In this document: piece by piece, positions 1 to 12,000 of the stretch
How the letters are laid out: the number at the start of each line of letters is the position of its first letter
How positions within the stretch are numbered: the first letter of the stretch is position 1
DNA from: Siphonodentalium dalli
Taxonomy: Eukaryota; Mollusca; Scaphopoda; Gadilida; Siphonodentaliidae
DNA length: 64,000 nucleotides
Direction of reading: 5' to 3'
NCBI GenBank assembly: GCA_032622095.1
Contig: CP136067.1
Coordinates: 192,344,052 to 192,408,051 of the forward strand
Notes under the pieces: generated by a model
What the model saw: the letters and a program-made list of their open reading frames with translations, nothing else
Told to the model about the DNA's origin: nothing
Database searches by the model: none
Program-made: the position numbers and the translations under genes

Positions 1-120
1 GAAAGATATAATGTATGTAAACAGCGGAAATATAATTAAAGTTATGGTTAATATCTTCAAACCAATCGATACCAGAATCTAAACTTGGCGAAGAATGTAT
101 CATCATTAGCATGGGTGCAA

Positions 121-663
121 TCTCATATATATTTTGAAGACCTCTGTCTGTATGTTTGTCTGTCTGTTTGTCTGTCTGTCATTTATACAAATCTACGATT
201 CTCGACCGATCGGGACGAAACTTGGTACGTGTGTGTAGTTTGACCAGGCGGTGAACGTTGTCGTATTGGCGAGCCCGTGCGGCGCCCGCTTCGCGCATGC
301 GCAGACGAGATCTCGGAAACGGGTGGAGCTATCGACTTGAAATTTGCTACGTGAATGTATCTTGCCCCCGGATACGAATTTTATCGGGTCGCCGAGCCCG
401 TGCGACACCAGCTTCGCGCATGCGCAGACGAGATCTCGGAAACGGGTGGAGCTATCGACTTGAAATTTGCTATGTGAATGTATCTTGCCCCGGATACGAA
501 TTTTATCGGGTCGCCGAGCCCGTGCTACGCCAGCTTCGCGCATGCGCAGACCAGATCTCGGAAACGGGTAGAGCTATCGACTTGAAATCGTCGGGCTGGG
601 TAGAGCTATCGACTTGAAATTTGGTTTTTGAATAGCCCGGACAACGTCGGGCTCATCGGCTAG
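121..663 (+). mobile_element. Helitron-like non-autonomous element, copy 1
   Basis: The element begins with TC (TCTCATATATATTTTG) after an A and ends in CTAG before a T, the A/T insertion context of Helitrons. About 10 bases before CTAG is a short hairpin (AGCCCG...CGGGCT, 633-653), as expected at a Helitron 3' end. The start is followed by TGTC/TGTT microsatellite and a block resembling the second element next to it. The middle is a roughly 122-bp tandem array. No Rep/helicase coding sequence is present, so it would depend on another element. The assignment rests on end structure only. Confidence 0.55.
271..600 (+). repeat. Tandem repeat, about 122-bp unit, 2.7 copies
   Basis: The word GAGCCCGTGC recurs at 271, 394 and 516, spacings of 123 and 122 bp. 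Each unit carries CTTCGCGCATGCGCAGAC and a block ending in GAGCTATCGACTTGAAAT. The units differ by only a few substitutions. Open frames across this block on both strands are a by-product of the repeat. The array lies inside the first Helitron-like element. Confidence 0.85.
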
Positions 664-1428
664 TCTATTATATATTTTGGAAGATCTGTTTGTTTGTTTG
701 TTTGTTTGTGTGTAATCAATGAACTCGAAAACGGCCGACCCGATTTCGATGAAACTTGGTATGTGGGGGTATTTTCGGCCGGGGGGTGACATAGGCCTAT
801 TGATTTTCAGATCCGAAGTCAACTTTTCACGTGCCGATGTCAAATCTGTTTTTACGCTGTGTTACGGGACTTTCATTTAAGTTCGGTGCTTACAAATCGA
901 TTCGAAACAGCGCGAATAATAAAATGCCAGTCATAATAATGACACTGTAAGAATCTTTCGTATTTCCTCTTTCCAACGATATATAATGCGTATGTATCCG
1001 TTTTAGTTATCTGCCTCAATTATCAAGAAGAAGTGGTATATCTTCCATCAGGATAAAAACAATGCGTAACTTCTATGACGTCGTTAGAGGTCATAAAGTT
1101 AGATCACGTTAACGCTTAACCGGCCGATGCATTTGACTGTTTCAGACGTCTTGGCGATATCTCGGGCACCGATGGTAATTTATCTTTACGTTGAAACTTG
1201 TTAATTAATGAGCGTGTGTATATGAGGCGCGTTTATATACTTGAGTGGAAATCAAATCGGGTTAAACTGGCGGATTTTTACGGACGAAATTTGATGCATA
1301 GGGTATCTCGGTATCCGCTGGGCCAATTTCCACCATATTGGGGTGTTGGTGTTTGACCCCACCTGACCTTGACCTTCAAAATGGTCAATTCAAGGTCAAA
1401 GCCCGGACGAAGTCGGGTCACCTTCTAG
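664..1428 (+). mobile_element. Helitron-like non-autonomous element, copy 2
   Basis: It starts TCTATTATATATTTTGG directly after the CTAG of the preceding element and ends in CTAG before TTATATAT. A hairpin (CCCGGAC GAA GTCGGG with a bulged G) lies just before the end. A near-identical element in the opposite orientation is at 56597-57372, which fixes both ends. It is 765 bp against 776 bp there. No protein-coding content is seen. Confidence 0.6.
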
Positions 1429-2830
1429 TTATATATATAGTGATCATGTGAAGAATATCTAGTTATCACATTGTGTCAACAAGATTGGTGGAGGATGTTA
1501 ATATTTTTAAGCAAATAACCAAATGACCTTCACTATGCAAGTCAGGGGTGTGTTATCATAAACTATGCCAAGAACTATAAACATAATCAATGGAAATATT
1601 TGAGTTATGAAATCGGATAGATTGAGGTTAATCTTATCCAAACTAATGAACTGATAAACACAAAAAAGTCTATAAAAAGCATGTCATTGGATTTAGCAAA
1701 AGGGATACAATAAGTCAGTCCCTAATGTCATGAACCTATTACAACAAGTCTATATATAGCAGAGACCTATATGGGAGTGAATGACCTCTGGCCATCACTG
1801 TCATTTCATTTCTGCAGTAGGGTGAGATCAGATTATAGGAATGTGAGACTTTATATAAACAAACACCGCACACAACCCAGATGCTGACAGGCTTCTCCAG
1901 AGTACAGCTCCATTATTCACTTGTTAATAAACAATTATCCCCAGTGTTATTTGTCTGTCTCCAACAAGCATTGGCTAAAGATTTTCATGTGAAATGACAT
2001 AAAGAGGGAATGTTATCATTATATTTCTTATAGAGTTGTCCACCACTAATGGCTTTGGGCTTACATGTATATGTAAAACAAATGTAGTTTCAACTTTATA
2101 TATTGGATACTCACATGATAATTTATTGATAGCATTATATTAAATGCAACTATTACAATAAGATCTTCATACAGGACATCACACCTAATTAATGTACATG
2201 TATAAAACTATCAAATTGTGTTCATTGAATAACCCTGGTTCAAGAGTATAAGGGTTAATTAATAAAAACCAAAATTCATACAGATGAAGAGAGTGCTAAG
2301 GAAAACCTAGGTACCTTAAGAAATATGAGGTAAATCAGAAGAAACGTATTTTACTTATTGCTTTGGATGGCATGTTTGTGAAAGGGTTAATTATTTTCTA
2401 AACCGATCAACCAATCGATACCAAAAAATATACAGGTGAGCCATGTGTCATCATAAACCTGCGTATAAAATATGAGCACAATCGGACAAAACATACATGA
2501 GTTATGGCATCGGATAGAACATGACCAGGTATGGATGGAAAGTGTTAATCATTTCTAAACCGATCAACCGATCGATACCAAAAACTATACAGGTGAGGGG
2601 TGTGTCATTGTAAACATGCACATGCAATTTGAATATGATCCGATAAAATATACTCGCGTAATCGAATCGTATAGCAAGTGTCTACGGACAGACGGACGGC
2701 TAGACAGACGGACGGACGGACGAACGAACGATGGATGGTTGATCCGGACGTCGGCATTGTGTGTACCATACATGGTATGGGTACACATAAAAACCAATGA
2801 TCACCTCTAATAAATAGCGTCCATGCTTTC
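1429..2830. repeat. Degenerate dispersed repeat family, with (ACGG)n and terminal hairpin
   Basis: AT-rich DNA with no credible gene. Blocks recur at 9860-11430 (for example 2107-2230 against 10326-10440) and at 62825-63690 (for example 1447-1640 against 62835-63020, and 2274-2440 against 63512-63660). Near its right end it has a GACG/GACGG microsatellite (about 2685-2735) and then an inverted repeat around TGTGTACCATACATGG (about 2758-2790). The same arrangement appears at 11328-11425, and the window ends in another such microsatellite. The class is not recognised. It is probably a non-autonomous element family. Confidence 0.6.
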
Positions 2831-3582
2831 GTCGCACACACGCGGTAGACAATAAAGAGCTTTCTCAATTATGAAGTTGTGATCGTTTTCGAGGTATCAT
2901 GGGTGATTTTGTATGTGGTATTGTAACATTTGAATATAAAGAGCGTCCATGTTTCCATTGTCCAAAAGCGGTAGATAATAAAGAACTGATTTGGCTTTTT
3001 CGAGGTACTACATAATGGGTAATTGTTATATGACATGGTGGCATTCGAATATTCGAATGATTGAGAATTTGGAAATAACTTACATAGAACAACAAATGAA
3101 ACACCTAATATATAGTTAATATTATTAAGCTCAGCGTTGTTATAACGTTTGGGAGCTTCTTATGACATAGGTAATGCGATCGTCAGCTGCCATTACCATT
3201 CACGTTGAGTCACCTTTTATAGTGCAAACAATTTCGCCGGTTTGCACCGATGAATAATCGCTGAGTGACTATCAAATTTAGCATTATATATAGTAACACG
3301 GCATGTTATTAATGCAAAAACGACTATCTTATTCGCTAATAATTACATTACTCTATTCATATAAATATATGGTCTGCTATACAATAATGACTTCCAAAGT
3401 GAGCAATGCTGTCTTGATCACTTAAATAACTCATCGCATAGCGATGTAATCTATATATACTCCGCGCACACATAACCCGATTCCGCATTTTAGTATCGGC
3501 TGACTAAACTCCGGCTCCGAATCAGTGTTTTTAATTTGCCCGCCCCACTACTACGTTATCCGTAATATAGTCACGGAAATAT
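2831..3582. repeat. Duplicated flank of the P450 genes, copy A (first part)
   Basis: About 750 bp matching 52620-54940 in the same orientation, interrupted there by a LINE insertion. It includes repeated blocks with the words AAAGAGCGTCCATG and TCGAGGTATCATGGG. It lies downstream of the P450 gene, as the partner lies downstream of the second P450 copy, so it belongs to the same tandem duplication. No conserved reading frame was found. Confidence 0.7.
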
Positions 3583-5106
3583 GGTTTCAGACTAGGAAAC
3601 GCCCACGTTTTTACATGCTATGGGTATTATATTTCTTGAATTTGTAAAATTATTTGACATATTATACGCCAATCGCGCGCCACAATATTTTTTAACTCGT
3701 ATTCGAGATACCCTGTAAAAACGAAAGGGACGTAATTCTACTTATTTAGTTCCTTCTAACCTTAAGAGATGTGCAAACATGACCCTATGTAAACCCTACT
3801 ACCTCTGCGCGAAGCTGTGTTATATCTATGCTAAATAAAACTTATTTTACACATTTCTTTGTTCTCGTTCCCCAGCAATCACGGTTATTTTAACCCCACT
3901 CTATCTGAAGATGGTTGATCTACTGGGGAAATTTTGGTGGAAATTTGTCCATGTCGTTGCCAATGATGGGAATGTCCCTTCCTAAATAAAAGAACTAATA
4001 GTTGGGAATTGATCAGTACTGTCTGCAGTTCAACATAAAAAATTATGGGTGTCTCGGGGTCATCTCATGACGAGATTTGCCATATTTGGGAAAATTCTTA
4101 AAATATGTGGAAATTTTGGTAAAATTTGGTAATTAAACTAACAGAAGATGCCTTTAATGGGCATGAAGCGCATGTATATAGCGGCGTAGACAATACGTGC
4201 AAATCATGTTTCAGACGATAAGCTTAGTTGACCAAAATTGTCCGGGTTTCTGAATAAATAGTTAGATTTTGACACCCCCCCCCCCCTTTGCACCAGGAAG
4301 ATAGGAATTTCCACATGGTCGACAAGTTGGCAGCTGCATGGTTAAAAATACTCGAAGACATCAAGTTTATGCTGATGGTCAGATGTCCACAAATAGATAA
4401 AGATATCGATGTGAGGTTATTTCTCTCTTAAAGTGGCACACCAGATACAGAATAACGATAAATAAATGAAAATATCACTAAGGTTATTAGGTGCAAATAT
4501 TCCCCATTTCCTGAAAAATGGCAATAAAATCCAAATTCTGGCGTAATGTAATGTCTAACTATATATGCTTCGCAAATCAGATCACAATTATGTGATTTTT
4601 CACCACCTTTGTCCATCATAGGCCGAAATACGAAAAATTCGATTTTTCTGCTTTAGGTTAGAAGGAACTAAATGTTTTCCATAGGCCACAGTGTTAACGT
4701 TTGACCACGCCCACGCTAAATTTTCGAGTTCCGAAGTGCACGATGCACGCGTTCGTAAAGACCAACCATTTCGGAATCTGTTCGCACATAGGAGTACCTT
4801 TCGAGCCACGCCTATTTAAAAAACCAGCATATGTTTTCCACACTACCCCACTTTTTGCACAGAATTTGACAGTCTGACGAAAGCCATTACACAGCCTCAA
4901 TATCCCACCATTGTTTGGACACGAACGCATTTCAGACTAGGAAACGCCCACGTTTTTACATGCTATGGGTATTATATTTCTTGAATTTGTAAAATTATTT
5001 GACATATTATACGCCAATCGCGCGCCACAATTTTTTTTAACTCGTATTCGAGATACCCTGTAAAAACGAAAGGGACGTAATTCTACTTATTTAGTTCCTT
5101 CTAACC
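3583..5106. mobile_element. 1.5-kb insertion with 177-bp terminal direct repeats
   Basis: The duplicated flank at about 54930-54950 is continuous at this point, which gives an empty site: here the sequence is split, with ATAT at 3579-3582 and again at 5107-5110 as a 4-bp target duplication. The insertion starts with a repeat (3585-3761) that recurs at its end (4930-5106) with about one mismatch. That layout suggests a miniature LTR or retrozyme-like element. However, the ends are GG...CC rather than TG...CA. In addition, 4655-4672 is the inverse of the right end (GGTTAGAAGGAACTAAAT), so 4655-5106 could be a separate 450-bp inverted-terminal element. There is no coding capacity. A C tract lies at 4267-4287. 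Confidence 0.7.
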
Positions 5107-5851
5107 ATATACGAATACCGGTGGCCATCGGAATGGGACTTGGGTCATTTTAATCACAAAATGGAGGGCTTTCCGGTTGCATTTGATAGTTTCTAGACCC
5201 GATAAATCCTTTAAGCGTATGTGCACAGAAACGGTCACATCACTCAAAGACACCGCTGTGTTGAACTTTTTGCCGATAAATCACCTAAAATAGACCAACT
5301 GGCCGTCATTTAACCCTGCACTGGTCCTGTTTTACATCAAATTTGAGAGACTAGCTACATATAATGATGTAGTTCGCTCTTATGGCTCGTCGACAAACCT
5401 CTATATTCCAATTGTGTGTTGACCAGGATGTATAATAAGCTCACTGCGCACGGGGGTGGGGGCGGGTAGTACACAATTTTCAAGAAGGTATGCCGTTTTT
5501 TTGCATCTGGCATTTTCGGGGACCCAGCACCCCCAAATCAGCAGAATTTTTTTTTTTACTCCCTATTTTTAATGCTAATTCTATGCTTAATGTAGACTAA
5601 ACCCCACACTTTAGTGAAGACATTTTCTGTTAAAGTTGACGTCGCCAGTGACGTTGTTGACATAATAGGTTTGTATTGTTCAAGAAATCTTCTGTATTTT
5701 GCTGTATTTCGCACAAATATGTTAGTGTGTGTACAATAAATCATTTTACGACCAATTTATTGCCTGCAAAAATTATCTGCTTGTGATCGTACCCTTATTC
5801 AACATCCATGCACGGAAAAGGAAAACTGGATATTTAGAGACGTTAAGAAGT
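5107..5851 (-). other. Region downstream of P450 exon 4; conserved 3' UTR candidate
   Basis: 5107-5440 matches 54940-55330 in the duplicate. 5575-5760 matches 59490-59665 nearly base for base, directly downstream of exon 4 in both copies on the minus strand. This makes it the likely 3' untranslated region. A minus-strand AATAAA is possible at about 5756-5761 but is not shared by the second copy. A 62-codon open frame in this block is conserved only because the DNA is conserved, and I do not call it a gene. Confidence 0.45.
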
Positions 5852-6033
5852 TTAATGACGCTTGACGGCTCTCAGAAGGAATGGGTGAGGTCCGTGCGTC
5901 ACTCCGAGTGTCCCTTTGGCTGGCGGAGGCGGGCTGCCCTCTGGTGGTAGGATTTCGAACCGCTGCAACAACGCGGAGAGAAAGAGGAAGAGCTCCATCC
6001 TAGCAAGAGATTCCCCAAGACAGATCCTCCGGC
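5852..6033 (-). CDS. P450 exon 4 (haem-binding loop and C-terminus)
   Basis: The minus strand has a pyrimidine-rich acceptor (TTATTTCCATTCCAG) at 6034 upward, then 182 nt ending in TAA at 5852-5854. The first two bases complete Gly444. The exon supplies [15 protein letters not shown], including the haem ligand Cys448, then the L-helix and a proline-rich turn, and ends in ...VKRH. The second gene copy has the same exon at 59754-59935 with the same length and splice phase. Confidence 0.9.
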
Positions 6034-9000
6034 CTGGAATGGAAATAAACCAGCGTCATATGTGGATTACCGCCCTGCACCTAATATGTACATTAAAGGG
6101 ATTATATTAACACTGCCATCCAGTAAATATTTCATATATTAATAATATGCAGCTATATTAATCTTCGGACCGAAATATGGACACTGTTACAAAGTACATA
6201 TACCGACGTTTAAGATTGTTTTCTGCTAGAAGCGGGACACGCAAATGTGATGTTAAATAAGCAAACTCTAAAGATATTTCTGAATGGGATGTTAAATAAG
6301 CAAACTCAAAAGATAATTCTGAATGTGATGTTAAATAAGAAAACTCTAAATATAATTCTGAATGTGATGTTAAATAAGCAAACTCTAAAGATAATTCTGA
6401 ATGTGATGTTAAATAAGCAAACTCTAAAGATAATTTTGAATGTGATGTTAAATAAGCAAACTCTAAAGATAATTCTGAATGTGATGTTAAATAAGCAAAC
6501 TCTAAAGATAATTCTGAATATGATGTACATGTATCTCTTCCTTGAACTTTGTTTCGGGGTTATTTATAAACTCATAATTTTTAGTCAGAGAGATCAGTCA
6601 GCATGGCATTTTCAACTGATATTAAAGGGGTATTTATTTATTTTCCATAAATTCCCGGTGATAACAACGATCTAATATCGATAATATATAGAAAATTAAA
6701 TTAGAGTCGAAGATGTATTATGTAAGCGTTCAAGTTAATAGGTTATCTTAAAATCAGTCAATAATTTGATATAAATTTAATTTATGGCTGGAGATAAATT
6801 AAATTAACAATTTCCTTGTACAAGACGTAATCAAAATAATTCACGGACAGTGGATTTTGGCAACGCATGGCACACATGATCGTGTAAAAAATATGTTGAT
6901 ACTCAAGCCACTCGCTGACGAGCGATAATATAGAATGACTTAAATGACTACATGAGACCAGTATGCATATAATATAACATTTATTTGATACATTTGCTTG
7001 AAAACTGTACAAAAATTACTCGATAACGACAATTGGTAATTTCGCATTCCGGCTAATCTGCCATCCGTAACATTACCTTGTACTCAACAGACTTTCAAAT
7101 AATGGAAATCTGGTTACCTTATTCTACGACTCAGAGACTATCGAAACCGACAAAAAAATTTGAGTACAGATCCATTTAAACCAAAGATCAATTTAAACAA
7201 TTACTGTCCATGCCGGTTGGAACATTGCAGCTTAACTAACATCTCCATTGTTGGAACATGTCCAACTTTGGCCTTTTTAGTCTAAAATTTCAAATTGGAA
7301 AGAGTAAAATATTCGAATATTAGTTTAAAACTGACATAAACATGCACATAAAAAAGCAAATCCCACTCATATAAAAACCTTTATCTCCTATTTTATTCAT
7401 CCGATCGTATTGCAATTTTTAACGAATTGAGAACATGGTAAATGTAGCACATTGTAGTAGTTAATTATCCAGATTAATTAACCTTCTTCTGACTGTCGCT
7501 TGATTGGAGAAAATAACATTTTCAAAAATCACACTATCAACTTTGATTCTCATCTCAGTGACAGTTTGGTCACCAGGCATGGTTTCCCTCAGTTGCCTCC
7601 AACATAATTATGGAAAGAAATTTCAAGTGAATGCAGTGGATCAGATATGGGGGTGATTCAAAACAATGCTCCTAAATTCCCACAGCGTGACGACTGACCA
7701 AGTTCAAGGCAGCCTACTGCTGTTGTAAGATCGGATACACTAACGTTCGATGCGTCTTCAAGATCGTCAAAGTGGAAAGTGTTATTTTTTTAAATTGTTA
7801 ATTTTCCACTGGCAATCAAGCGACATTCTTCAGAAGGTTAGAAATCCGTCTGGATAATTACATCCCACCATGTTCTGCATTTACCACGATCTCAATTCGT
7901 TCAAAATTTCAGTGCGATCTGGTGAATACCATAGGAGATACAGGCTATCATATGAGAGGGGACTTACTTTTTTGAGTTATTTATTTGCAATAAATGTTGG
8001 TTGGAAAGACTATCAGAATAACTTCAGCCTATTTTCGGTCTGGAAAATCCAACTGCATGCCACTGATTCAAGCATCAAATTTCCAATTGTCGGCAAAAGT
8101 TGAGGGGTGAAACATCCGAACCACAAACTCGATCTGGCCATGTAACTATATATACTACGTCTGTGATCAGCTCTGAGTTGACAGGTAGAAAATTAAGTCA
8201 GTCCAATTGTTGCAATAAATCTGACGATACAAGATTTCATTGGAATGAAACATACGCTGATAGTCACATATAGCTCAATGTTACCTATAGAAAACGGAAT
8301 GTGCTCGTCCATACTTCTTATCTTATTTTCCCAGTCGATGAATCTAGAAGGGTCAAATTTATCTGCATTCGGAAAGAGTTGTTCGTCGAAGTGCACAGAA
8401 TAGAGGTTCGGTAAAAGGTATGCGTCCGTTGGTATTTTGTAGCCTTTGAATTCAAAATCTTCAGCTGCTCGATGGGGTAAACTGAGGGGCAACAAACTAG
8501 AAAGTCTGAGGGTTTCCAAGATGGCCGCCTCCATGTTGACCAATCTCGGCTTGTCTTCCATAGTCGGCAGCCGATCGGTCGGAATGTGCTCGTCTATTTC
8601 CGCTTGTATCTGTAGTTGCACATCCGGGTTCTGCATTATGTAGATGAGGAACCATCTCATTGTGGAGGCAGTTGTTTCAGTTCCCGCCACAAACAAGTCG
8701 CCACACAACTTACCAAGTTCTTCAACTGAAAACAAAATTAAACGGATATGTATGGGCGACCAATTTGATATTAGCATACGTTAAATTAAAATAAATAGGT
8801 GTCAAGTAACAATTAAAATGTCAATTCCAAATTGAATGACACCGTAGTCTTTTGTGCGCACAAGCAGCATCTGTAATGTGCATCACATCAACACAATTGG
8901 TAACGAGAGGCCGATCACGATCGGCAGATGTTTAACCCATACCTTGGCGATAGCGACTAGCCATAACTGATTATTTGTCAAAGATATGATCACAGGAATT

Positions 9001-12000
9001 AATCCATATATCAGTACCCAACTTGAAATCAAAAGCTCCAATAATTTGTCTTAAGAAAGGGTTAAAGTATTTGGGTTGGGGAGGAGTAGTTTTAAATATC
9101 ATAACTCTGTCCCTATTCACACAAGGACCTCTCACTATGAGATCCAATGGTTTAGTGATTTCGGAGGACATGTTTAGGAGTTTAAGTTAACTCATTGGAA
9201 GCAAAAGTGATAAATCCCTATCTTTGCCACTTTTGACATGCCAGATATTCAAAATTGATTATTCACTTCTAAAGAGAAATTATAATTGCTTAGAACGACA
9301 TATATGTAGGGGATTCCATCTCGTATTTAAATGGTACTTTAATTACCCCCCCCCTTCCCCCATTCTCCCCAGTTATTTGTTTATCAAACATGGACAGATA
9401 TAAAATCAGATCTGACCTGTGTATTAAATAAGATTAAGTGTTTCATAACAGGGGTGTATAATTTTCAAAAATATATGTAGTTTATACAATTCAAAAGTAT
9501 TATCTATATAATGTTATACAGACATAATATGATGGGGATGCTGGCCCCTATGACCACTAAATCGTTCATATAAAAGAAAGTAAGTTAGCCCTCATTTGAA
9601 TGGTTTCACACATTACAATGTTTTACAAGTAGCTTGGGCACTAAAAGCCACAACCTTCAATGTTAATCTTCTAAGTGCTCTGTGGCCCCTAAAATTCAAT
9701 CAACCATGAAAATGTGAACAAATGGGAAAATAAGGTTCTTGGAAATACTAACATCTACCATATTGATTTTAAAAAAACAAGTCATCACTTACAATAGTCA
9801 TGTATATTTATCTGCCTGTTTCCCATTGCATAGATAAATCATATTGGCTATCAGCTGTTGTTTTAATTTCAAATTGAAAGCACGTGTCTGAAGGGGTAAT
9901 ATATTTTTCAAAAATCAATTAATCAGTCAATACCAAAATTGATAGAAGTGAATAGTGTGCAAAGATACCCAATAGATATTAAGAGATATGAGGAAGAGTC
10001 CATGTACATTATAGCATGTGTCTATGGAAACCTTGGAAAGGGTTAATTATTTTTGAAGCAAATTAATGGAATTTAGAAGACACTTATATAGGTGAGGGGG
10101 GCCCCTATCTCACCCTGTAATGAAATTTCAAGAATAGGAGAAACACCAGTCTTGTGCTGCCATTAATCAATTTGACAGTTAGAATAAACAAACAGCCAGC
10201 CACCAGTGTTGTTTATCTTGCTTGACCCACCAGAGCTATGTATCATATGTCATCACTCATTTCATAACAGATTTCACTTGGAATGACAACATCTATAAAA
10301 ATCCTCTCATATACTCTGGATGTTGGATGATCACATGGTAATTTATTGATATCATTATATTACATGAAACTATTGCAATAAAATCTTCATATTTTCAAAA
10401 CAGGATATCACACCTAATTAATCGTATAAAACTAAAATAAATGAAAGTGTCAATTTTTTTTTATTATTTAAATTTTTTTTTATTGTTATTTAAAGGGGTA
10501 CTGTACCCAAGATGTTGTTGTTGGTTTCTATAATCCCCGAGTCGGAGAATAATGTAACAACTTTTCAATTTTATGAAAGTTTGTTGAGTACGAAGTATTG
10601 TTACGGATGGCAAATTTACCGGAATGCAAAAATACAAATTGTCGTTGTCGAGTAATTTTTGTAAAGTTTTCAACCAAATGAATCAAATAAACATTATATT
10701 ATATGGTTAGTAGTCCCATATACTCATTTAAGTTAGTGTACCGTCACTAGTCAATGAATGGCTTGGGTTTTCTCCCCGTATAAGCATAATGTTTCAAACG
10801 ATCGTGTGTGCAATTGTTTTCCTAATCCGGTATCCCTCAATTATAATTTGATTACGTTTTGTACACGGAAATTCGAATTTTAAGAGACGCCATTTTATGG
10901 CTGGAGCCATAAAATCAATTTATATTAAATTATTAACTTTTAAATTATTAAATTTTAAGATAGCCTATTAACCTGAGCGTTTACAGAATACATCTTCGAC
11001 TCAAATTACTTATATTTCTATATAGTATCGATAATAGATCGTTGTTATCACCGGGAATTTATTGAAAATGGCGTACAGTACCCCTTTAAAGTTCAAACAA
11101 AATTTAATATTTGTATATGCTAAATTTAGCAAGGAGCTAAATCTAAAAAAATTTAAATCTTTTTTTAAATTTTTTTTTCTCGAAAAAGGGTCATAACTCC
11201 TTTAAAATTAATCGGATCAAACCCAAATTCGAACTAGATCTGTATTTTGGGCTGAGAAACCCATATACAAAATGGTTTCGATCGGATAGAAAATGTTTGA
11301 GTTATCGCATTACTCGTAAAGTGTCTACGGACAGACAGACGGACAGACGGACAGACGGACGAACGACGAGTGGTCAATCCGGGCAACGACACTATGTTTA
11401 CCATACTATGGTATGGGTAAACATAAAAACGTATACTATAGAATTATTAAATTCTAATTAATTATTGGTTTTCATTTGACGTATTTTTAGACCACGAATC
11501 ATTATAACATACCACCCTCTTACGGTTCAAGGTCCCTCAGTTTGCAAGAATATAGGTATCTCTTAAATAGAATGATAAATATAATTTTAATGCTTTCTTC
11601 TATGTATTTGTATTTGATAGCTCAACATACTATTGCCCTGATTTCCCGTCCCCATATAAATATGACAGTTGAGAAGAAATAATTGTTCAAGTGACTATAT
11701 GTCTGCGTTGTGAAATTTGAACGCCAAACACACCTTTATGAGATAAATTTGGAGGATATCAGCGACTAAACAAATTCGTATCATATTGTGTGCCTCATCT
11801 CTCACCCAAACGGCACCAATTTTGCGTCTGTAAATCAAAAGATTAGATTCCATGTATCACGGAGAAGAATGTGTATCAATTGGTGGAAATGGGCGAGGTC
11901 ACTGATAAAGCGACCGTAACATTTCATTTATCATCAATGCCGTCATCGCGGATCGAATTTTCCCGTAATCTGAATAGAACAAATGCTTCGCTTTGTCGAT

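Noticed and set aside
193-617. Overlapping 116- and 119-codon frames on both strands
   Set aside because: They follow the roughly 122-bp tandem repeat inside a Helitron-like element and contain only repeated peptides without a known domain.
3583-5106. Hammerhead-ribozyme retrozyme
   Set aside because: I looked for the CTGANGA...GAAA core in the 177-bp direct repeats on both strands and did not find it. CTGACGAAAG at about 4875 lacks the second core motif.
6306-6530. 74-codon repetitive minus-strand frame and a 142-codon plus-strand frame
   Set aside because: Both are by-products of the 39-bp minisatellite.
8193-8284. Extension of P450 exon 3 past its donor
   Set aside because: The frame stays open by chance, but the peptide leaves the P450 pattern exactly at GTAAC, and exon 4 supplies the haem loop in the right phase.
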